A stretch of 64,000 bases of DNA from an uncultured Dehalococcoidia bacterium (GTDB lineage: Bacteria; Chloroflexota; Dehalococcoidia; Lucifugimonadales; UBA3495): assembly GCA_958296225.1 (NCBI GenBank), contig OY282456.1:1674001-1738000 (forward strand), written 5' to 3'. Below are positions 49,098 to 57,961 of the stretch, piece by piece. The notes beneath the pieces are model-generated. The model searched no databases, was not told the DNA's origin, and saw only the letters and a list, made by a program, of their open reading frames with translations. Positions within the stretch are counted from its first letter, which is position 1. The number at the start of each line of letters is the position of its first letter. The position numbers and the translations under genes were made by a program.

Positions 49098-50585
49098 CTA
49101 ATGATGCCGGTGCCCGTGGCCGCCATGCCCGTGGTCGTCGTGGTGGCCGTGGTCATCATGTCCATGCCCGCCATGCCCATGTTCATCATGCCGGCCGTGG
49201 TCGTCGTGGTGGCCGTGATGCTCCGTGACGGGCGCCAACTGCGGCAGCCGCACCATCAGCAGGATGAGAGCAGCGGCGGCGTAAAGCGCGGCGGTGTAAT
49301 AGAAGAGGTAGGTGTAGTCGATGCCATAGAGCCATCCGGCCAGGATGGGGGATGCGGCGCTGAATATGAACCGGGTGGTTGACAACAGGCCCAGCGTGGT
49401 GGCGGCCGTGCCCTCGCGCACGATGTCCAGGGCGGCCGCGGTGAGGATGGGCTGGTCGCTGTAGAGGAACACCCCCAGGACGGCCAGCAGGATGGTCATT
49501 GCCAGCAGATTGTCGCCGAAAGGCACCATCAGCAGGGTAACCACGGCGAGGAAAGCCATCCCCGGAACCAGCACTACCTTGCGACTGAACCGGTCCGACA
49601 GGTAGCCCATTACCGGACTGGCAAAGATGCCGACCAGCACCAGCAGTCCGATGAGCGAGCCACGGATAAAGACGCCTTCCAACAGCCCCTTTTCAGAGTC
49701 TATCTTCAACCCCAGTACGTCTGCCAGGTAAAGCGGCAGCAAGGTAACGAAGCCGAGGTAAGCCATGCCGCGCAGCCCGGCGACGATGGTGATGCCCCAG
49801 ATACGGGGATTCCTGACGAGCAGTTTGGTCTCCTCGACCTGTGCGCTCATGGAGGATGTGACCCGTTCCTGCACTGCGGCCTGCGCCCGGTGCCCAATGT
49901 CCCGGAACGCCCAGAACACCAGGAAGGCCAGGAACAGAGGCACGGCGGCATAGATGGTAATAATGGATTGCCAGGCCAGGGTAGTGAGCAGCAATCCGGT
50001 CAGCACCGGCCCCGCCACGTCCCCGACGTTGCCGCCCACTCCGTGGAAGGACAGCACCGCACCCCGGCGATGGGTGAAGTGCGATGACAATGCCGCCATC
50101 GCCGGCAGGTGCCAGACCGATGCGGCAACCGCCACTACCGCCATTCCGACAATCAACAGCGCATAGCCAACCGGGTTCAGCGCGGTGGACAAAGTACCCG
50201 AGCCGCTGGCCGCCACCCAGGTACTGCCCGGCATCTGCCAGCCGGCCGCCGCCATCAGCAGCCAGCCGACGCCGAACAGCGCCATGCACACCGCCATCAC
50301 CCAGCCCCAATAGCGCCGGAGGGCGTCGGTAAGCACCCCGCCCGGCAGCGCGACCACCCCGGAGGCAATCTCCCGGGTGGTCTGGATGCTGGTGGCGGCG
50401 ATGATGCTGCCCCCCAGCAGCAGGTCGCGCACTTCGGGCAGCACGACGATGAAGCTTTGCGCTATCCAGTGAAAAACGCCGTGCCCGCTGGACAGGCCGC
50501 CGATAATAAAGGCCGCCCCCCGCCGGAACCCGGTGCGGCCCTCTACCACCGAGGGCATTGCGTGGTCATGGTGTGCGTGCGCCAT
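49098..50585 (-). CDS. MFS transporter with His-rich C-terminal tail
   Basis: 495 residues with ~12 membrane helices (FHWIAQSFIVVLPEVRDLLL, GVVALPGGVLTDALRRYWGW; second-half motif GYLSDRFSRKVVLV). The last ~45 residues are almost only His, Asp and Gly (HGHHDDHGRHDEHGHGG...), and the N-terminus begins MAHAHHDHAM. Such tails bind Zn, Ni or Co. It is the last gene of the Fur/Zur-znu-type operon, 29 bases after the permease, so a metal-linked efflux, uptake or buffering role is likely. An MFS protein is unusual in this operon type. Confidence 0.85.
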   Translation of the reverse strand: MAHAHHDHAMPSVVEGRTGFRRGAAFIIGGLSSGHGVFHWIAQSFIVVLPEVRDLLLGGSIIAATSIQTTREIASGVVALPGGVLTDALRRYWGWVMAVCMALFGVGWLLMAAAGWQMPGSTWVAASGSGTLSTALNPVGYALLIVGMAVVAVAASVWHLPAMAALSSHFTHRRGAVLSFHGVGGNVGDVAGPVLTGLLLTTLAWQSIITIYAAVPLFLAFLVFWAFRDIGHRAQAAVQERVTSSMSAQVEETKLLVRNPRIWGITIVAGLRGMAYLGFVTLLPLYLADVLGLKIDSEKGLLEGVFIRGSLIGLLVLVGIFASPVMGYLSDRFSRKVVLVPGMAFLAVVTLLMVPFGDNLLAMTILLAVLGVFLYSDQPILTAAALDIVREGTAATTLGLLSTTRFIFSAASPILAGWLYGIDYTYLFYYTAALYAAAALILLMVRLPQLAPVTEHHGHHDDHGRHDEHGHGGHGHDDHGHHDDHGHGGHGHRHH

Positions 50586-50614
50586 TTCGACCTCCTGTGG
50601 CCGGTTGGTGGAGG

Positions 50615-51493
50615 TTAATCAAAAGTGCCGCCGGAACTTTGGGGCAATCTGGCCCGACCACCCGCCGCGGCCGGCGCGCGAGACCAGCGGCTGCGGATTT
50701 TCGACCAGGCCAGCGCCGCCACAAACAGCGCCGCCGACAGCAGTACGACGCTGGCCCCCGATGATACATCAACAAAGTAGCTGATGTAGATGCCCAGCAC
50801 GGCGCATATTATACCGATGCCCGTGGACAGCAGCGTCATCTTGCGGAAGCTGTTGGTAAGCAATCTGGCGACGATGGGCGGAATCACCACGGCGGCGGCA
50901 ATCATCGTAACGCCCAGCACTTGCATCGACACCACGATGGTGCCGGCCAGCAGCAGGGAGAACAGCGTGTCAATCCAGGCGGTAGGCACCCCGTAGAACT
51001 GGGCCACGTCGGCATCGAAGGTAGCGAACAGGAAGAGTTTGTAGGCCACAAAGAAGACCATCGCCACGATGAAGGTAACGACCCCGATGGCGATGAGGTC
51101 CACCCGGTCCACGGCCAGCACACTGCCCCACAGCGACGCCTCAAAATCCCGCGTGAAGCTGTGGTAGCGGCTGATGATGGCGATGCCCAAGGCGAAACTG
51201 GCGGTGGTGATAATGCCGATGGCGGCGTCGGAACCGATGGGGTTCTTGCGCGTCGTCCAGGCAATGAGCAATGCCGACAGAAACCCCCAGGCGGTGGCGC
51301 CCACGAAGAAGTTGATGGACATAATCCAGCTCACCACCGCGCCGCCAAAAATGGCGTGCGACAGGCCATGCCCGATGTAGGACATACCCCGCAGGACAAT
51401 ATACACGCCCATCAGCCCGCACAGCCCGCCCACCAGACTGGCGGCGATGACGGCCCGCACGAAAAAGCCAAACTCAAAGGGTTCCAGCAGCAT
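50615..51493 (-). CDS. Metal ABC transporter permease (ZnuB/MntB-like)
   Basis: 292 residues from ATG 51493 (MLLEPFEFGFFVRAVIAASL). Eight to nine membrane helices and the family block GVYIVLRGMSYIGHGLSHAI, then FGGAVVSW are typical of ABC-3 permeases, as is VVSMQVLGVTMIAAAVVIPP. It would carry Zn, Mn or Fe across the inner membrane with the ATPase encoded just upstream. A short palindrome and GATGATGAGG-rich spacer lie between the two. Confidence 0.9.
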   Translation of the reverse strand: MLLEPFEFGFFVRAVIAASLVGGLCGLMGVYIVLRGMSYIGHGLSHAIFGGAVVSWIMSINFFVGATAWGFLSALLIAWTTRKNPIGSDAAIGIITTASFALGIAIISRYHSFTRDFEASLWGSVLAVDRVDLIAIGVVTFIVAMVFFVAYKLFLFATFDADVAQFYGVPTAWIDTLFSLLLAGTIVVSMQVLGVTMIAAAVVIPPIVARLLTNSFRKMTLLSTGIGIICAVLGIYISYFVDVSSGASVVLLSAALFVAALAWSKIRSRWSRAPAAAGGRARLPQSSGGTFD

Positions 51494-51568
51494 TTTCAGG
51501 TCTTGCTTCCCCACCGTCATTCCGGCGCCGGCGGGAATGACGGTGACGGTGGCGAGGGGATGATGAGG

Positions 51569-52516
51569 TTAAGAGTCTCCTGAGCCGACGTGGTGATGAT
51601 GCGCCGGCACGTTGTCCGGCGTCGGGTGCGCGTGGGGAACCACCGGCTCCTGGTGGCTGTCGTCGGACACGGTGGCCAGCGGTTCGCCGCCGTTGCGGTC
51701 AATCCAGAAGTGCGCGCTCTCCGCCACCAGCGTCATGCCGTGATACTGGATGACCGGCATCTCGGCCCCGTACACTTCCAGCAGGATGTGGGGCGCAATC
51801 ACCCGGTGGGGCGGCCCGTCGGCCACGATGGAACCGTTGAGGCAGACGATGCGCGGCAGGTGAACGGCCACGGCGTTAATCTCGTGGGTGGTCAGGATGA
51901 TGGTAACGCCGGCGTGATTGAGGTCGTGGAGCAGGTGCATCACGTCGTCCCGGGTTTTCACGTCCACGCCGGAGGTGGGCTCGTCCAGCAGCAGCAGCTC
52001 CGGGTTGCTGATTAGGGCGCGGGCCAGAAAGACCCGCTGCTGCTGCCCGCCCGACAGCTCCCGGATATGGCGTTTCGCCAGGCCGGCGATGCCCAACCGT
52101 TCCATCATATCGAAGGCCAGTTCCCGCTCCTGCTTGCGGAACCAGGGGAACAGCGCGTTTGACATCGTGCGCCCCATCATCACCGTTTCCTCGACGGTAA
52201 CGGGAAAGTTCCAGTCGATGGTTTCCAGTTGCGGCACATAGCCGGCCCGGTTGCGCCGTCCCCGCACGGGTTTGTCGTACACGCGCGCCTCGCCGGCCTG
52301 CACCTCCGCTGCGCCCAGCACCGTTCTCAGCAGCGTGGTCTTGCCCGAACCGCTCGGCCCCAGCAGCCCCACAAAATCCCCCGGCATCACCCGCAAGTCC
52401 ACGTCCCGCAAGACGCGGGTTCCGTTATAACCGGCCGTAACGCCGCGCAGCTCAACCACCGGCCGGGCGTCGGGGTCGGGCCGGTGCAAGTGCTCAAGTT
52501 CAGGGGGATGCAGCAT
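51569..52516 (-). CDS. Metal ABC transporter ATP-binding protein (ZnuC-like)
   Basis: 315 residues. Walker A LLGPSGSGKTTLLRTVLG, Q-loop YVPQLETIDWNFPVTVEE (typical of the Zn/Mn class), signature ELSGGQQQRVFLARAL, Walker B LLLLDEPTSGVD and switch His in TTHEINAV. About 60 extra C-terminal residues are rich in His and Pro (PHAHPTPDNVPAHHHHVGSG), another possible metal-binding tail. Confidence 0.92.
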   Translation of the reverse strand: MLHPPELEHLHRPDPDARPVVELRGVTAGYNGTRVLRDVDLRVMPGDFVGLLGPSGSGKTTLLRTVLGAAEVQAGEARVYDKPVRGRRNRAGYVPQLETIDWNFPVTVEETVMMGRTMSNALFPWFRKQERELAFDMMERLGIAGLAKRHIRELSGGQQQRVFLARALISNPELLLLDEPTSGVDVKTRDDVMHLLHDLNHAGVTIILTTHEINAVAVHLPRIVCLNGSIVADGPPHRVIAPHILLEVYGAEMPVIQYHGMTLVAESAHFWIDRNGGEPLATVSDDSHQEPVVPHAHPTPDNVPAHHHHVGSGDS

Positions 52517-52586
52517 AAAGACCTGCCGGTTTCCTCTTTATTGAAGGAAGGGAGAGGGTAAGGTTAGGGTTAGGGTGAGGGTGAAA

Positions 52587-53639
52587 TCACTGGGGATAAA
52601 TGGCGGTGGATGCTCCCTCAAACACCGGACTGACGTCCAGTCCGTCCAGGGCCGAGGCGTCGCCGCCCAGGGCCGGCAGCATAATTTGCAGGTTGGATAC
52701 CGCCAGGCCCAGGTAGCTGTGCCGGGGGTCTCCGGGGGCGCCGGGCAGGTCGTCGTCGCTGAGTTCGTCAATATAGGCGGCGCCGGATTCGGCGGCGATG
52801 GTTTGCATTACGTCGCTGGGGAACACCGCGGAGCCGAACACGGCGGGGATGCCCTCGGATGTTATCTGCTTGATTAGCGCGGCGACCTCACGGGCCGACG
52901 GCTCGGAGAAGTCCGACGGCTGCACCGCTCCGATGACCGTGAGGCCGTAACGGTCGGCGAAGTAAGCCCAGGAGTCATGATACGTGAGCAGCTTGCGGTT
53001 CTCCGCCGGCACGCTGGCGACGCCGGTTTTGATGGCCGCGTCCAGTTGGGCGATACGGGCGGCGAAGCGGTCGTAGTTGGCAGTGTAGTAATCGGCATTG
53101 TCCGGGTCGCGTTCCGACAGGTTATCCCGCACGATTTCGGCGTAGCGCAGTGCCAGCAGCGGGTCCGGCCACAGGTGCGGATTGGGATGTCCGCCCGCCT
53201 CCGGGAAGGAGAAGTCAAACCGCCATTCCTCGCGGGTGACGGTCTGCGCGCCCAGGCTCACGATAGCGGCGCCGGCTTTCCGGTTGGCCCGCGCCATTTC
53301 CAGCGTCGGCTCCTCCAGAAACAGCCCGTTCAGGAACACCAGGTCGGCTTCGGCGAGGACGGCGGCCACCGACGGCGCCGGCTCAAAGGTGTGGGAGTTC
53401 ACCCCCTCCGGCACCAGGCCCTGCAAGTTGATGCGCGCGCCGCCGATGTTTTCCACGATGCTGGTGATGGGGGACACGGTGGCTACTACGTTGAGCGTTC
53501 CGGTCGGAATCGCTGGCGGGGCCGCAGTGGTGGGCCGGGCAGCTGTGGGTTCGGGTTCGCTGGCGCAGGCCAGCGCCGCTGCGACCAGCGCCATTGCCGC
53601 CAGAGCGGCCCCTGCTAATCCGATGTGTCGTACTGGCAT
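52587..53639 (-). CDS. Metal ABC transporter substrate-binding lipoprotein (ZnuA-like)
   Basis: 350 residues from ATG 53639. Lipoprotein signal with lipobox ending AAALAC (Cys ~26). Metal ligands of cluster A-I proteins are visible: GVNSHTFEPAPS (His), NPHLWPDPLLALRY (His), LLTYHDSWAYFADRYGL (His) and an acidic ligand near AAYIDELSDDDL. There is no His-rich loop, so Zn versus Mn cannot be decided from sequence. The start overlaps the end of the Fur-family gene by 25 bases, so expression is translationally coupled to the regulator. Confidence 0.92.
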   Translation of the reverse strand: MPVRHIGLAGAALAAMALVAAALACASEPEPTAARPTTAAPPAIPTGTLNVVATVSPITSIVENIGGARINLQGLVPEGVNSHTFEPAPSVAAVLAEADLVFLNGLFLEEPTLEMARANRKAGAAIVSLGAQTVTREEWRFDFSFPEAGGHPNPHLWPDPLLALRYAEIVRDNLSERDPDNADYYTANYDRFAARIAQLDAAIKTGVASVPAENRKLLTYHDSWAYFADRYGLTVIGAVQPSDFSEPSAREVAALIKQITSEGIPAVFGSAVFPSDVMQTIAAESGAAYIDELSDDDLPGAPGDPRHSYLGLAVSNLQIMLPALGGDASALDGLDVSPVFEGASTAIYPQ

Positions 53640-54049
53640 TTCGAGCATTTACCCCCGATAGTGAGATTCTCCAGGTCGGGTGTAAAGCCGAATTCCTGTT
53701 CCAGCCGCCGGCTGAACTCGTCCAGGTAGTCGGGGCTGAGGGTTTGCACCGTATCGCAGGCCGAGCAGACCATATGGTTGTGCCGGTTGTGCTGGTCGGC
53801 CAGCTCGAAATGCAGCCTGTTGCCGATAACGACCTCAGTAACCACTCCGACCCGTTTCAGCAACTGCAAAGTGCGGTAGATGGTCGCCAGGTCAACGTAA
53901 GGGTGCTGCGCTTTGGCGAGATTCCAAACCTCGTCGGCGCCGATGTGCCCGGAGCGGCCGGCGACGATGTCCAGCACCGAAAGGCGCTGCGGGGTCATGC
54001 GATAACCCTGCGCGCGCAAACGGGTAACAGCCGATTCGTGTCCAGACAT
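53615..54049 (-). CDS. Fur family metalloregulator (Zur-like by context)
   Basis: 144 residues from ATG 54049 (MSGHESAVTRLRAQGYRMTP). Winged HTH (QRLSVLDIVAGRSGHIGADE, VDLATIYRTLQLLKRVGVVT), metal-sensing HFELADQHNRHNHMVCSACD and a second CSKCQYD, giving two CxxC pairs for the structural Zn. As first gene of a metal-uptake operon it most likely represses it when metal is plentiful. The promoter at 54088-54115 would be its target. Zinc is the favoured metal by context, not by sequence. Confidence 0.9.
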   Translation of the reverse strand: MSGHESAVTRLRAQGYRMTPQRLSVLDIVAGRSGHIGADEVWNLAKAQHPYVDLATIYRTLQLLKRVGVVTEVVIGNRLHFELADQHNRHNHMVCSACDTVQTLSPDYLDEFSRRLEQEFGFTPDLENLTIGGKCSKCQYDTSD

Positions 54050-54087
54050 AGGGCGCCTGCCGTAGTTGCAGTGATTTGCGGAAGCCA

Positions 54088-54115
54088 ATCATAGCATAAA
54101 AGGCGGTGGCGTCAA
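54088..54115 (-). promoter_or_regulatory. Promoter of the metal-uptake operon
   Basis: On the minus strand TTGACG (54115-54110), 16 bases, TATGAT (54093-54088). Just downstream the leader carries GCAAATCACTGCAA, a weak dyad that could be part of an operator, but no clear Zur or Fur box is seen. Confidence 0.6.
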
Positions 54116-54200
54116 TAGCAACGCTGGCCTGACGCACGCCCACTTTCCCCCGTCATCCCCGCTTTTACGGGAATGCGGAGCGTTCAGCCGGGACGGGCGC

Positions 54201-54503
54201 TTACGCCGGTTCCAGCCAGTGCTGGTACACGTCCACCAGCAGGCTATCGGCGGGGCTGCCGGCGTAGTCGGGCCAAAGGTCGGCCTGGCGCAGGCGGATG
54301 CGGTAGAGGGGCTGCCGGGGCCGGCCGTCGCCGCCGTGGGCCAGGGATTCGGGGTTGGGATAGACGCCACAGAGCGCATCCACCACGCCCGTATGCCCCT
54401 GGATGTAGGCCGGCGTGCGGAAGTGATGCGGCGGCGCGCCGCTACGGACGCGGACGGCGGCGCCGTTGCGGTACAGGATGGGTTCGGAGTTCGCGGTAGT
54501 CAT
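54201..54503 (-). CDS. Nitrile hydratase beta C-terminal (SH3-like) domain protein
   Basis: 100 residues from ATG 54503. HHFRTPAYIQGHTGVVDALC, then GVYPNPESLAHGGDGRPRQP and LYRIRLRQADLWPDY ... DVYQHWLEPA matches the SH3-like C-terminal half of nitrile hydratase beta, or the separate beta subunit of thiocyanate hydrolase. The N-terminal half of the same subunit type is encoded 3.1 kb away at 57626-57961 on the same strand, with a DNA methyltransferase gene between. It has its own promoter at 54569-54597, which favours an independent subunit over a simple broken gene. No catalytic alpha/gamma subunit lies in the window. Confidence 0.8.
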   Translation of the reverse strand: MTTANSEPILYRNGAAVRVRSGAPPHHFRTPAYIQGHTGVVDALCGVYPNPESLAHGGDGRPRQPLYRIRLRQADLWPDYAGSPADSLLVDVYQHWLEPA

Positions 54504-54568
54504 TGCGTATCCATTGATGGTGAAACTGCCATATTGGCGGTTAGCGGCGCCCGGCGTTTGACCCTGCG

Positions 54569-54597
54569 ATTGTATCCCAACACGCCGGCGGCGGCAA
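54569..54597 (-). promoter_or_regulatory. Promoter of the SH3-like (NHase beta C-half) gene
   Basis: On the minus strand TTGCCG (54597-54592), 17 bases, TACAAT (54574-54569), 65 bases before the ATG. Confidence 0.5.
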
Positions 54598-54692
54598 TTT
54601 GCGCTATAGTGATGACGGAAACGCCTGTAAATCACTGGCACAACTGTGCTATCATTGCTATCACCATCAGCCGTAAGCAGACGGAGAACACA

Positions 54693-57623
54693 ATGACCGG
54701 ACGGGCTACCGGCGGGCTCCACGAGCAGAACGCCAACCCTGTAATCGCACAATGGCTCAATGACACCGGGCGCAACTGGATTGCGGATGCCGAGCGTACC
54801 GGGGTCATAGAAGGCAGCAATGTACGGCCCGACATCGTGATACGTGAAGGGGACCGGATGCCGGTTATCGTCGAGTGCGAGTTCGGAAATCCGGCCATCG
54901 CGGACGCTGAATCCCGGCTGGGCGTGACACTGGTTGGAGAATATCGCCCGTTCACCGAAGTCATCGCCGTGGGCATCGCCGAAGGCTGCGAAAGGGACAG
55001 CGAAGCGCAGTTCCGGCAGCGCCTGGACGCCAACGAAGCGATATTCACCATCCGGCTGGTATCCCGGAACGGCAGCGCCGCTAAAATCTGGCCCGACCAG
55101 CCCCTGCCGGCAACCCCAACCGACCTTGCCGCCTATTGCGAATACGCCCAGGTGCCGCAGGCCGTCATTGACGACCACAGCGAAAACATTGCGTTGCGGG
55201 TAAATTCAGCCGGCATCCACCTGCTGAACAGCATCCGCCTGACTCACAATCTAATCGCGCCGACGCTGGCGGAGTTGCGGAACATCACCGGCTGCAATCA
55301 CGAGCCGACGACGGAAGGCAGCCCTTGCCCTGACCAATGCGACCACGATGCGCAGGCCACACGCACCGCCTGCGCTATCTGGCTCATCGCAATTGACCTA
55401 CAGAACGACCTGGCCAGGTACAGCCCAAACCTGCAGGCGCGCAACCTGCAAACCACCGATGCCATCCTAGCCGAAAGCGGAGTCCTGACCACTGGCCAAG
55501 TCTTGGAGCAGTGGCGAATCATCGAAAGCGTCAACTACTTGCCGGTGGTGGAACTGGCTACGCAAAGCCTGACTGCGGGGGAAATGGGCAGCAATATATC
55601 AGATGTGCTGAAACTGCTGCATGACCTCAGCGAGCAACTGAACGGGCTACACGCCAAGCACGTGTACAATTTCGCCGGCGAACTCTGGCAACGCCTGGTC
55701 AGCGACCGGGAGGAGCGCGCCGCCCACTATACCAAACCGGAAACCGCCGAACTGCTAACGACGCTGGCCGCGGTACGCTTCAATGGTCGGACGGCGGAAC
55801 AAATCGCCGGGCTGAATCTGATGGATGCTGCCTGCGGCACGGGAACCCTGGTCGGCGCCGGGGAACGCGCGCTCCGCCGCCGCTACGCCGCCCAAGGCGG
55901 ACGCGACTCCGAACTCCACCGCAAGCGCATGGAAGAGCATATCTACGCCATGGACGTGAACGGCATCGCCGGCACGCTGACCGCCAAACGCCTCACCGAT
56001 ATGAATGTGGAGCAGGACTACTCCGGCAGCAAAATCGCCGTCATTACCGACCCGGCCGGCTCCCTGGTATTGCTTGACCCCGGCATTACCGGCGTGTCCA
56101 ACGTGCTGGGCTACCGCAATGTCACGCCCACCGCCGGCAGCGGCGGCGAGGAAGGCGTGTTCCATGTCATGCTGCAAGGCATTGACTGGTCTCTGATGAA
56201 CCCGCCGTACAGCCGCCCGCGCCGGGGGCGGGAGCAGGCCACCGGCGGTTTGGCGCCCCTGCGCCGCGCCGCCAAAAAAGCGCGGTTCCTGATGTCCCAC
56301 GGACAGGCCGGGCTGGCCAGCGACTTCGGCAATCTGAGCAACATCCGGCTGGCGCCCGGCGGCGTCTATTCCCATGTCCTGCCGCTCACCGCCGCCCACG
56401 CCGGCAGCTGGCAATCCTGGCGGGCCGAACTGGAAAAAGACTTCCAGGACATCATCGCCATCGCCAATGTGTCCGCCGCCGAGCTGCAAAGCATGAGCGC
56501 CGACACCGGCATGAGCGAGATGCTGGTAATCGCCACCAAGCAGGCCAAACGCCCCAAGCAGTGGCAGCCGACGGAAATCCTGTGCGTCAACCTGCACGCC
56601 GCCCCGGCGACTTTGGCGGAGGGCTACGCCATAGCGCAGGAAATCGCCGCCATACCGCAAACCGCCGCGCAGGGGCTGCTGTCGTGCGGCAACTACACCC
56701 GGTTTCAGCACGACGAGGCCGGTTTTCCCTGGAGCGCGGTCGGCAACCGGAACAATGAGCTGACATCCGTGAGCATAGCCCTGCTGAAGGGCGCAGCCTA
56801 CGACCCGCTGACCTTAACCCGGCATACCATGGCAGTGCCGATGGCGACGCTGGGCGACCTGGCGCAAACCGGGCCGACACACCACTTGATTGGCCACCCC
56901 AAAGGCGGCGACCCGATTGGCGCATTCGAGTGGACGCCACTAGGTGAACTGGCCGTCGCGCCCGCGCAGCAGTCAATGTGGGCGGCTGACAGCAAAGCCC
57001 AGACTGCCATCGTTGCCCAACCAACCCACGGCGGAACCATCGTGAACCAAAACCTTGCCCGGCAAATGGTAACCAGGCGCAGCAAGTGGCACCTGAATCG
57101 CAACCTGGCGTTGACATCGCAATCTATCGCAATGGCAATGACGCGAACCCCCACGCACGGCGGCAGAACCTGGAATGCGCTGCAAAATATCAGCGACGAA
57201 AACGCCAGATGCCTTGCGTTGTTCCACAACAGCACATTCGGAGTGATTGTTATGCGGGCATACGGCCAAAAGGGGCAACGCGGGCCACGGGCCGCCTTCC
57301 AGGTGGGAGCAATTCCCGGCCTGCCCTGCCCGGCATTCCAGGCCGATACGCCGGATGCGCAACGGGCGCGCGACATCGCCGCACAGCATTTTGACGAACT
57401 GTCGCAGTTGCCGTTAGAGCCCTTCGCCTACTGCTTCCGCGACGCCAACCGCCACCGCATCGACAGCGTGGTCGCCGGAATGCTTGGCCTTGACCCGCAA
57501 GACTCTGCTATCCAGGAGATGTTGGCCTACTACCGCCTGCTGTTCGCCCGGGAGCCGAATGTCAACGGACGGCAAAAATCCATACTCGCCGCCCTGGACG
57601 AACATCAAAAGGTGAAAGGATAG
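54693..57623 (+). CDS. Large adenine-specific DNA methyltransferase with N-terminal nuclease-like domain
   Basis: 976 residues from ATG 54693 (CGGAG upstream). Residues ~45-75 read RPDIVIREGDRMPVIVECEF, a P-D-x(13)-E-x-E pattern like a PD-(D/E)XK core with Glu in place of Lys. Residues ~350-560 are the gamma-class MTase: AAHYTKPETAELL, motif I NLMDAACGTGTLV and motif IV SLMNPPYSRPRRG. The C-terminal ~350 residues probably recognise target DNA. A nuclease, N6-adenine methylase and recognition domain in one chain is the layout of type IIG/IIL restriction enzymes. No partner genes flank it. It stands between two nitrile-hydratase-beta-like genes on the opposite strand. Confidence 0.85.
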   Translation: MTGRATGGLHEQNANPVIAQWLNDTGRNWIADAERTGVIEGSNVRPDIVIREGDRMPVIVECEFGNPAIADAESRLGVTLVGEYRPFTEVIAVGIAEGCERDSEAQFRQRLDANEAIFTIRLVSRNGSAAKIWPDQPLPATPTDLAAYCEYAQVPQAVIDDHSENIALRVNSAGIHLLNSIRLTHNLIAPTLAELRNITGCNHEPTTEGSPCPDQCDHDAQATRTACAIWLIAIDLQNDLARYSPNLQARNLQTTDAILAESGVLTTGQVLEQWRIIESVNYLPVVELATQSLTAGEMGSNISDVLKLLHDLSEQLNGLHAKHVYNFAGELWQRLVSDREERAAHYTKPETAELLTTLAAVRFNGRTAEQIAGLNLMDAACGTGTLVGAGERALRRRYAAQGGRDSELHRKRMEEHIYAMDVNGIAGTLTAKRLTDMNVEQDYSGSKIAVITDPAGSLVLLDPGITGVSNVLGYRNVTPTAGSGGEEGVFHVMLQGIDWSLMNPPYSRPRRGREQATGGLAPLRRAAKKARFLMSHGQAGLASDFGNLSNIRLAPGGVYSHVLPLTAAHAGSWQSWRAELEKDFQDIIAIANVSAAELQSMSADTGMSEMLVIATKQAKRPKQWQPTEILCVNLHAAPATLAEGYAIAQEIAAIPQTAAQGLLSCGNYTRFQHDEAGFPWSAVGNRNNELTSVSIALLKGAAYDPLTLTRHTMAVPMATLGDLAQTGPTHHLIGHPKGGDPIGAFEWTPLGELAVAPAQQSMWAADSKAQTAIVAQPTHGGTIVNQNLARQMVTRRSKWHLNRNLALTSQSIAMAMTRTPTHGGRTWNALQNISDENARCLALFHNSTFGVIVMRAYGQKGQRGPRAAFQVGAIPGLPCPAFQADTPDAQRARDIAAQHFDELSQLPLEPFAYCFRDANRHRIDSVVAGMLGLDPQDSAIQEMLAYYRLLFAREPNVNGRQKSILAALDEHQKVKG

Positions 57624-57625
57624 TC

Positions 57626-57961
57626 CTACAGCCCCTGCTCCCGCAGTTCCGCCACCCTGTCATCAATCTCCTCCGCCGTGAGGATGCCCTTTTCGATGAG
57701 CAGGATTTCCAGTGCCGCCGTCCAGCGTTCATAGTAAGACAACGCTTCATAGCGTTCCGGCGGCAGGCTTTCGATGGCGCGGCGCATTTCGTCGGTGGTG
57801 CGGATGCCCTGCTGCCCCAACACCTGGTGCACGGCGTCCACGCGGCGCTCCCAGTCGCTGTACTGGTGTTCGCTGCGGTCAATGGGGGTGTCGTCGGGCC
57901 AGCCGCCCCGGTCGTGTACTGCGGGCATCTTAAATCTCCCAATCGTCGTTGTATCCGTCAT
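57626..57961 (-). CDS. Nitrile hydratase beta N-terminal domain protein
   Basis: 111 residues from ATG 57961 (ATG 57928 is an alternative). VHDRGGWPDDTPIDRSEHQY, then SDWERRVDAVHQVLGQQGIR, RAIESLPPERYEALSYYERW and LLIEKGILTAEEID match the helical N-terminal half of nitrile hydratase beta (WERRV, SYYExW and LLxExG blocks). Thiocyanate hydrolase uses this half as its own alpha subunit. The matching SH3-like half is at 54201-54503. It overlaps the CoiA-like gene by 32 bases, so the two are translated from one message. Confidence 0.82.
   Translation of the reverse strand: MTDTTTIGRFKMPAVHDRGGWPDDTPIDRSEHQYSDWERRVDAVHQVLGQQGIRTTDEMRRAIESLPPERYEALSYYERWTAALEILLIEKGILTAEEIDDRVAELREQGL

Noticed and set aside
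52556..52582. Telomere-like GTTAGGGTTAGGG run
   Set aside because: Only two to three imperfect units in a short gap between znuA- and znuC-like genes; it resembles the common CCCTAACCCT-type bacterial intergenic repeat.
52587..54115. A classical palindromic Zur/Fur box upstream of the metal-uptake operon
   Set aside because: Only a weak GCAAATCACTGCAA-type dyad is visible; it is not good enough to annotate.
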